From the NCBI GenBank assembly GCA_003116975.1, contig BGKB01000076.1, positions 248,001 to 312,000 of the forward strand: 64,000 nt of DNA, written 5' to 3'. The position numbers were made by a program, and so were the translations under genes. Of the stretch, positions 58,885 through 64,000 are shown piece after piece. The notes below the pieces were generated by a model. The model ran no database searches. It was not told where the DNA came from and saw nothing but the letters and a program-made list of their open reading frames with translations. The DNA is from Aurantiochytrium sp. KH105 (taxonomy: Eukaryota > Sar > Bigyra > Thraustochytrida > Thraustochytriidae). How positions within the stretch are numbered: the stretch's first letter is position 1; each line of letters begins with the position of its first letter.

Positions 58885-61800
58885 CTAAATAGAGTTACTG
58901 TAATGTTTCGGGACGGAAGGGGCCGCCGAATCGATTCTGTTGAGCCAGAGATTGAGCGCTTCTCTATGGAAACTTGATCCACTGAAGTGGCACACCTCTG
59001 CGGGCTGCAGTGGCATGAGCGTCAGTCCGCAGCGTGTAAACTCCTTTTCCGGCTCAAAGGCAAGGCTTCCCAAAAGGTCCACAATAAAGGTCTCCACATT
59101 GTCAACATATTCAGCTCCAGGCGCCCTCTGGGCTTGCAGAGCGGTGCAAAGTTCGGCCCACTCCGCAATCTCCTGCTCGAGGCGCTCTTCTACAAGACTG
59201 GCGCGCGCTGCGGCAGTGATGCGTGAGGCCACGGCATTCATTCTTTCAACATCCTCGAGATACGCACGCATGCTATCGGAGGCAAGGGCATTCTCTACAG
59301 CACTCGTGTTAGGACCCTCAAATGATTGTAAGCCTTGCAACAGCGCGCAAGCTCGGCGCGTTTCGTCAGCTACGGCAGCAAGAATGTCCGACCACTGATG
59401 AATCACGATCGCACCGCCACGAGAGACGTGATTTGCAAGACGCGCACGAGCCTGCATCTGCTGTTGTGCCTCACGTGCAAGTTCAGCGGCTTGTAGGGCT
59501 TCGGGGTACGTCGCTGTCTGCAGCGCGTTTGCAATCTGGTCCTTTTCTGCTCCAAGGCCATTGGGGTACGCTTTCGCAAGCCCAGGTGTACCCTCGCTGA
59601 GAGTCTCGAACGTGACTACAGGGCTGATCTGGCTCGGCTCCTGTAATGATTCGGCCTCAAGTTCCTGCCTCAATCGCATACATAGGGTTGCGAAATCTTC
59701 CTGCTCCAACAAATCTTGCCATTGGCGAGCAGACTCGGAAACACCACTTTCCAAAGGTGGGGATGTCTGATCATCGATTGGAATGACGCTGCTCCGCTCA
59801 TCATCATTTTCTTCTTCTCCTGCTTCTACTTCCCCATTGTTGTCAGATTCGGCCCGAACCGACATTATCGGTGAATCCGAGGATTCGCGCTCCTCCATCT
59901 GATCTTCAATGTTCCCCTGGATTGCACCATCAAAGTCGCCCCAGGCATCGACATCATCGTCTTCTTTGGCAACACCATCGGAGGAAGCACCAGAAAGAGG
60001 ATCTTGGGCACTCTGTCTAAGCTCGGTTGTTGCAGGTGCTTCGGTGTCCACATGCGCAGGCCCAACTCCGGACCAGACGTCATTCTCATTGCTACTGACC
60101 TCATGAGCAACGGAAGAGACAACGTCTTGATCGTTTTCCCCGATCTCGCCGCCCTCGATCTCGCCCATTTCAGCTGGCACGCTCGGTGCAGTGCTTCCAT
60201 CAAAGCCGCCCCAATCTTCTTCTTCTTCCTTCTCATCAACTTTGCCATGACTATCAGCGGGAGTAGCAGAAGGAACATCTTGGTCACTCTGTTCGAGCCC
60301 AATCGTTTCAGCTGCTCCAGTGTCCACATTGGCAGGACCAAGTCCGGCCCAAATATCTTTTTCATCGGTTTTCGCCTCGCGAGCAACAGAAAAGGCAGCG
60401 TCTTTGTCGTTCTCCGCGATCATATCCGTTTCAGCTGCCCCATTTGGCGCGATATTTCCATCGAAGTCGCCCCAGTCTTCTCCTTCATCATCTTCTTCTT
60501 CCACGTCTTCTTCCTCATCGGCTTTGCCATGACTATCAGCGGGAGTAGCAGAAGGAACATCTTGGTCACTCTGTCCGTGCTCAGTCGTTTCAGCTGCTCT
60601 AGTGTCCACACTGGCAGGACCAAGTCCGGCCCAAATATCTTCCTCATCTGTTTTCGCCTCGCGAGCAACAGAGGTGGCAGCTTCTTTGTCGTTCTCCGCG
60701 ATCACATTCGTCTCAACTGCCCCATTTGACGCAGTGCTTGCATCGAAGTCGCCCCAGACATTATCAGCATCTGCAGAAACGTTTCCGTCACCCTCACTGT
60801 CGGGTTTTCGCAGTGATGCCTCCATCTCGCCACCTTTAGTAGTTTGCGACTGTGCTTCCACCACGTTCTCTTGGGAATGCTCGTCTTTGTCACTCTCCTC
60901 TTCGGCTTTGTCCAATCCGACGAAATGATCGATGTTGACAGCAGCAGGCTCGGTGGAAGCCACGCCAGCATTGCCATTCAAGGCAAACGCATCAGCAATA
61001 GAAGTGTCCTTGCTCTCATTGTCGTTCGAAGCGTCTTCGAAGGCAGTGCGTGCGAGCGAGTCCGTAGCGTTTTCAATCGGTGGAGGAGGGACAAGATGGC
61101 TACCATTCTCTGGAAGCTCGAGGGGCTGTGGCTCTTTGCAGCGGTTAGTGGTGAATTTTGTCGTGGTCAAATCATCAAGCTGGTCAACTCACCTTGAACA
61201 TGTTGTGGCGTCTGCATAAATTGCATGTACAGCTGATAGAGTTCTGGCGGAAGCTGATTGGGCAGCGGCTTGCCTCGCTTGCTCGCACCAACTGCAAGAT
61301 GAAAGGCGAGGCAGAACTCAAGCTCGCTGAGGACGTGGTCGCGGTCCAGGTCACACATTTGCAAAATCCGAGAAATGGATGCAGGGTCGAGTCCAGACTG
61401 TTGAAAGAAGCTTTGTGCATTGTACAAATCCATACGACCGCTGGGTTGCTTTGCAATTGCATTTTGGTACACCACGCGGTACCGCTGCATGGTGTCCGCG
61501 TCAAGAGACCAGTCCGACGTTGCAGTCTGTTGTACGTGAGGGCCAGGCGCCTGCTGAGCGGGATGCGCGCCTTGGGGTTGAGCCTGCGTCGACCCCGCAT
61601 CAACTTCAGCCTCGTGACGTAACTTGTGCTCTGCGGCCTGAAGCTCGTGGTTGCCTTCGTCAAGACGAACAGTGTAGTAGATGCCGTTAACGGCATCATC
61701 TGTGTGGACACCAACTACTACTCCACGTCGCACGAGACCATCGGAGGTCCGGGTGTGGACGACGCGATCGTTCTTCTTAAAGCGCGGGTTCACAGCCTGG

Positions 61801-62195
61801 GTGGGCTTTTGCAAGTGCGCCGGCTCTTGCGAGCGCGCCGCTGCTGGTGCCGCAGGCGGGGGTACAGCCCACTGCCACGACTCCGGCAGAGGCAAGGGTT
61901 TCCCAGGGCAGGTGCCCACGGCCTTGACGTCCATACCTGCCGCAGCAACGCAAATGAGTCGCACTGCCACGTCAAACTGAGGCCTCTCCAAGACGTGCCT
62001 CTTGTTCGTATCTGCCATTTCCCAGATGTCTCGCAACGTCTCTCGCGGGACTCCGCACGTCATGAAAAACTCGAACGCCGCGCGTCCGCCGAGCTTCTCG
62101 CTGCTGCCGTTCCGCGTCGCCTGCCGCCAGAGCGTGTCCAGCGCCTCGCGCTCGCCGCCGGTCTCCGCGTTGGCGCCGCCCAGCATCATCATCAT
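58885..62195 (-). CDS. Gamma-synergin-like EH-domain adaptor protein
   Basis: Exon 1 runs 62195-61193 and exon 2 from 61109 (or 61133; both acceptors keep frame) to 58885, giving 1075 or 1083 residues. The start is the first of four ATGs (MMMMLGG). Domains in order: EH domain (about 12-80, with DIWEMADTNKRHVLE); an SH3-like beta module (about 140-195, FKKNDRVVHTR...GIYYTVRLDEGNHEL); a second EH domain (about 230-312, LQMCDLDRDHVLSELEF); a long acidic region with four WG[DG]FD motifs and repeated DIWAGLGP; and a C-terminal helical domain ending in CGLTLMPL, FSGSSFH and LNLWLNRI, as in gamma-synergin. These proteins link the clathrin adaptor AP-1 at the trans-Golgi to NPF-motif partners. The intron is 59 or 83 bp. 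Confidence 0.8.
59930..60790. repeat. Four coding tandem repeats of about 260-290 bp in the synergin gene
   Basis: Codons for WG[DG]FD fall at 59935, 60205, 60466 and 60748. The sequence between repeats, including TATCAGCGGGAGTAGCAGAA (60251 and 60543), is nearly identical in the two right-hand copies and degenerate in the left-hand one. Each unit contains one WGDFD and one DIWAGLGP motif. Confidence 0.85.
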
Positions 62196-62657
62196 CTTCG
62201 TCTCCCGCGCCGCCCTCGCCAGCTTCTCGCCTCGCCTCGCCTCGCCCTCTCGCGACGGTTGCGGCTCTGCGGCTTCCCTTTCCCTTCCCTCCCTCCCGCG
62301 GTCGGGCAGCGGACGGAGACCGCGACGGAGTCCGCGTCCGCGACCGCGACCGAGACCGAGACCGAGAAGCAGAAGAGGCTCTGCCGCGAAGGCGCGATTG
62401 GGGTCCCCGGGGCCCTCGACCGCGCCCGGAAGTGGTGCCCCGGGGGCCCCCGATTCGCGATCTTTCGCTGCCGCTGCGCCGCGACGCTGCGCTGCGCGGC
62501 CTGCAGAGCCGAGTCCACGGAGGTTTGCGGCCGCGCGCGAGCGAGCGAGCGGGAGCGCGGGCGGGAGCGGGCGAGCGGGGCGGCGGAGACAGAGCCGGGA
62601 CGCCGCGCGGCTGGGACGGGCTTTTTTTCCGGGGCGGGAGAGCAAGATTCGGCGAGG
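62196..62657. promoter_or_regulatory. Divergent promoter, synergin-like / mitochondrial protein
   Basis: This 462-bp GC-rich gap separates head-to-head genes. CGAGACCGAGACC-type repeats lie at about 62320-62370 and GAGCGAGCGAGCGGGAG at 62540-62556. No TATA box is seen. Open frames on both strands look accidental. Confidence 0.5.
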
Positions 62658-62984
62658 ATGATGCGCATGGCGGCCAGGTCGACGGCGCGGCAGGCGGCCG
62701 CGGCGGCGCGCGTTGCAGGCCGAAGGGCGCTGTCCACGACGGAGGTGAAGACCGCGCAGCCCGTTCACACGCCGCCTGTCGTGCGCAGGGGGCCGAGCAT
62801 GAGCACGAGGTTTACGTGGTTTCTCTTTGGTGTCGCAGGCAGCCTCGGCCTCGGCTACTACCAGCTGAGCCAGGACATTGACGCCTGCACCAAGAGCGTC
62901 GAGCAGTCTCTCGCGGAGCTTCGTCGCGACACGCTCGACAGCCAAAAGTCGCTGCGCAAGCGACTCAACGAGCTCGAGCGTTAG
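62658..62984 (+). CDS. Small mitochondrial membrane protein with coiled-coil tail
   Basis: The 108-residue protein has an N-terminal Arg/Ala/Ser presequence without acids (MMRMAARSTARQAAAAARVA, then GRRALSTTE), typical of matrix import, and ends in a charged helix (LAELRRDTL, KSLRKRLNELE). One transmembrane helix (about 52-70, WFLFGVAGSLGLGYY) lies between. It probably sits in the inner membrane with the helix on one side, as small accessory subunits of respiratory or MICOS-type assemblies do. I do not recognise the family. ATG 62661 or 62667 could also start it. Confidence 0.7.
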   Translation: MMRMAARSTARQAAAAARVAGRRALSTTEVKTAQPVHTPPVVRRGPSMSTRFTWFLFGVAGSLGLGYYQLSQDIDACTKSVEQSLAELRRDTLDSQKSLRKRLNELER

Positions 62985-63417
62985 AACGCAAGAGAGATCA
63001 GATCATTCATTCACAGCGCGGCTTTCACGTGAGCGAGCGAGCGATCGATAGATCGATCGATCGCTCAATCGATCGATCATCAGACCTCGCCCAGCCGTTT
63101 TAACCCTTTCGTTGGGCCAGGGCATCTTCTAGCATATACTTACTTCTTCAAGGTGCGGGCACAATTTACTCTAGCACGTGTTGTGTATGTGCTGCGCAGG
63201 CAAATTAGTAAGACATTTGACGTCTTTTATCCTTTCGATTCCCATCGCAAACTGCACGTCCTACTTTTGTGTGAAGCAGAGACTGAAGAATCTCCGAAAG
63301 AAAACGCTTTATGAACTTTCAAGACCTGTAAATCATCGAGCTTGGATTCATGTGCTCAGCAAAACACGAACGCCAAGCTGAAACTGGTTTGATAACAAGA
63401 CTCTGATTCTATTCTAA
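62985..63417. other. Convergent gap with GATC-type repeats
   Basis: This 433-bp gap lies between two 3' ends. It holds an array of GCGA/GATC tetramers at 63031-63079 and otherwise AT-rich sequence. A 67-codon open frame at 63178-63381 has no supporting features. Confidence 0.6.
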
Positions 63418-64000
63418 TCAATTCATAAAGGGGCGAGGAAGGATGGCGCTGGACCTGCGCGCGCTGGAGCGGCGCCCTGCGTTCCGCGTTCGCTGCATGT
63501 CCGCATCGTCATCTTGGGGCGTCTTGGACTGCATCATTTGAATCGACAGCACATCGCCGTCGAATCGAGTGTCGGAGGACTCGCGGTCCAACAAGGAGAC
63601 GTCGAGAATCGAATTTGTAGATTTGATGACGTCAAGATGCTCGCGCAACTTTTTCTTGAGATTCATGTACTCTTGCATGTTCTTTTCGAGGGCATCGAGG
63701 ACAAGCATGTAGTTTTCCAGCTTTTGCACAGAAATGCGGCCAATGCTTGACGCCGAAGCAAGAGGGATCTGCTTGCCCCAAACCTCTGGCTTGACGGTTT
63801 TTGCCGAAACGGAACGAGTGTCTTTGGCCACCTGGTCATCGCGCAAGGAAGGCATTTCGATTTCATGATAGCGGGCCCGCTCCATTGCCTTCATTTCGTC
63901 CACATACAGTTGCCAGTTGGTCACGGTGATACCACTAATGAGGTTGATCATGGTCCAGGCGCCAATGGTAATGTAAATAATGAAGAATGCATGCATGGCA
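63418..64000 (-). CDS. C-terminal part of a voltage-gated-type cation channel (CatSper/EukCat-like), start beyond the right edge
   Basis: The last 194 residues are visible and the frame is open to the edge. They begin with a pore-lining-type S6 helix, FFIIYITIGAWTMINLISGI followed by TVTNW, with the conserved Asn in NL and a hydrophobic gate region, as in Cav/Nav/CatSper/EukCat channels. After a 75-residue linker there is a heptad-patterned segment (ISVQKLENYMLVLDALEKNM and KKKLREHLDVI), a likely coiled coil such as follows S6 in CatSper and NavBac-type channels. The end is basic, with two RRSS motifs that fit protein kinase A sites. A single-domain tetrameric Ca2+ or Na+ channel is likely. 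Pore and voltage sensor lie outside the window, so ion and exact family are unknown. Confidence 0.7.
   Translation of the reverse strand, partial: AMHAFFIIYITIGAWTMINLISGITVTNWQLYVDEMKAMERARYHEIEMPSLRDDQVAKDTRSVSAKTVKPEVWGKQIPLASASSIGRISVQKLENYMLVLDALEKNMQEYMNLKKKLREHLDVIKSTNSILDVSLLDRESSDTRFDGDVLSIQMMQSKTPQDDDADMQRTRNAGRRSSARRSSAILPRPFMN

Noticed and set aside
61626-62657. Upstream extension of the small mitochondrial protein
   Set aside because: It is antisense to the EH-domain exon of the synergin gene, and the presequence begins at 62658.
63178-63381. 67-codon plus-strand frame in the convergent gap
   Set aside because: It is AT-rich, without domain, signal or clear start context, and lies where two 3' untranslated regions meet.
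1-64000. Search for CRISPR arrays, virus-like or transposon remains, and bacterial-type operons
   Set aside because: No spaced direct repeats, transposase, reverse transcriptase or capsid-type sequence was recognised. Gene order and spacing are those of a nuclear genome.

Overview
The window is nuclear DNA from a eukaryote, most likely a flagellated, intron-poor, gene-dense protist. Supporting signs are very long uninterrupted coding regions (one of 14.5 kb), a few short GT-AG introns of about 60-140 bp (one of 417 bp), short intergenic gaps, a TATA box, mitochondrial presequences, and eukaryote-only families: tetraspanin, gamma-synergin, a UNR-type cold-shock protein, a giant ASH-domain axonemal protein and an EFCAB9-like CatSper subunit. 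A stramenopile such as a thraustochytrid would fit, but no gene here proves it. I saw no virus-like element, DNA transposon, CRISPR array or convincing tRNA.

Layout, left to right. Positions 1-506 hold the start of an ankyrin-repeat gene (minus) with nearly identical 99-bp units. Next come a spliced basic protein of unknown role (1097-2031, plus) and an APMAP/strictosidine-synthase-like beta-propeller (2114-3274, minus), which is divergent from a K+-dependent proton-pumping pyrophosphatase (3984-6377, plus). A 1.9-kb GC-rich gap leads to a CAMK-type kinase with a Gln/His-rich tail (8302-10134). Then follow a SpoU RNA methyltransferase (minus), an alpha/beta hydrolase (plus), a tetraspanin (minus), a four-exon cysteine-rich mini-protein (15141-16123, plus) and an acidic Ser/Asp-repeat protein (minus). 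After a 2-kb low-complexity gap lies a 1933-residue UNR/CSDE1-like protein (19834-25635) with nine cold-shock domains and a C-terminal PAM2-like motif.

The middle holds a cis-prenyltransferase (26789-27580), whose last codons overlap tail-to-tail with a 1615-residue protein carrying a Ulp1/SENP protease domain (27571-32418, minus). That gene shares a 322-bp divergent promoter with an unknown helical protein (32741-36379). Then come a three-exon EFCAB9-like EF-hand gene (36456-37221, minus), a divergent IQ/zinc-finger/WW scaffold (37778-41584, plus) and the giant ASH-domain gene (42065-56587, plus).

The right part holds a possible THAP-like zinc-finger protein (57398-58867, plus), a two-EH-domain gamma-synergin homologue (58885-62195, minus), a small mitochondrial membrane protein (62658-62984, plus) and, at the edge, the last transmembrane helix and coiled-coil tail of a voltage-gated-type cation channel (63418-64000, minus).

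The most interesting pattern is flagellar. An EFCAB9 homologue, a giant HYDIN/CFAP-like ASH protein, an IQ/WW scaffold and a CatSper/EukCat-like channel tail lie within 28 kb. This suggests, without proving it, a CatSper-type flagellar calcium channel module in a protist. A second theme is RNA control (UNR with its own PABP-docking motif). A third is AP-1/clathrin traffic (gamma-synergin with repeated WGDFD motifs).
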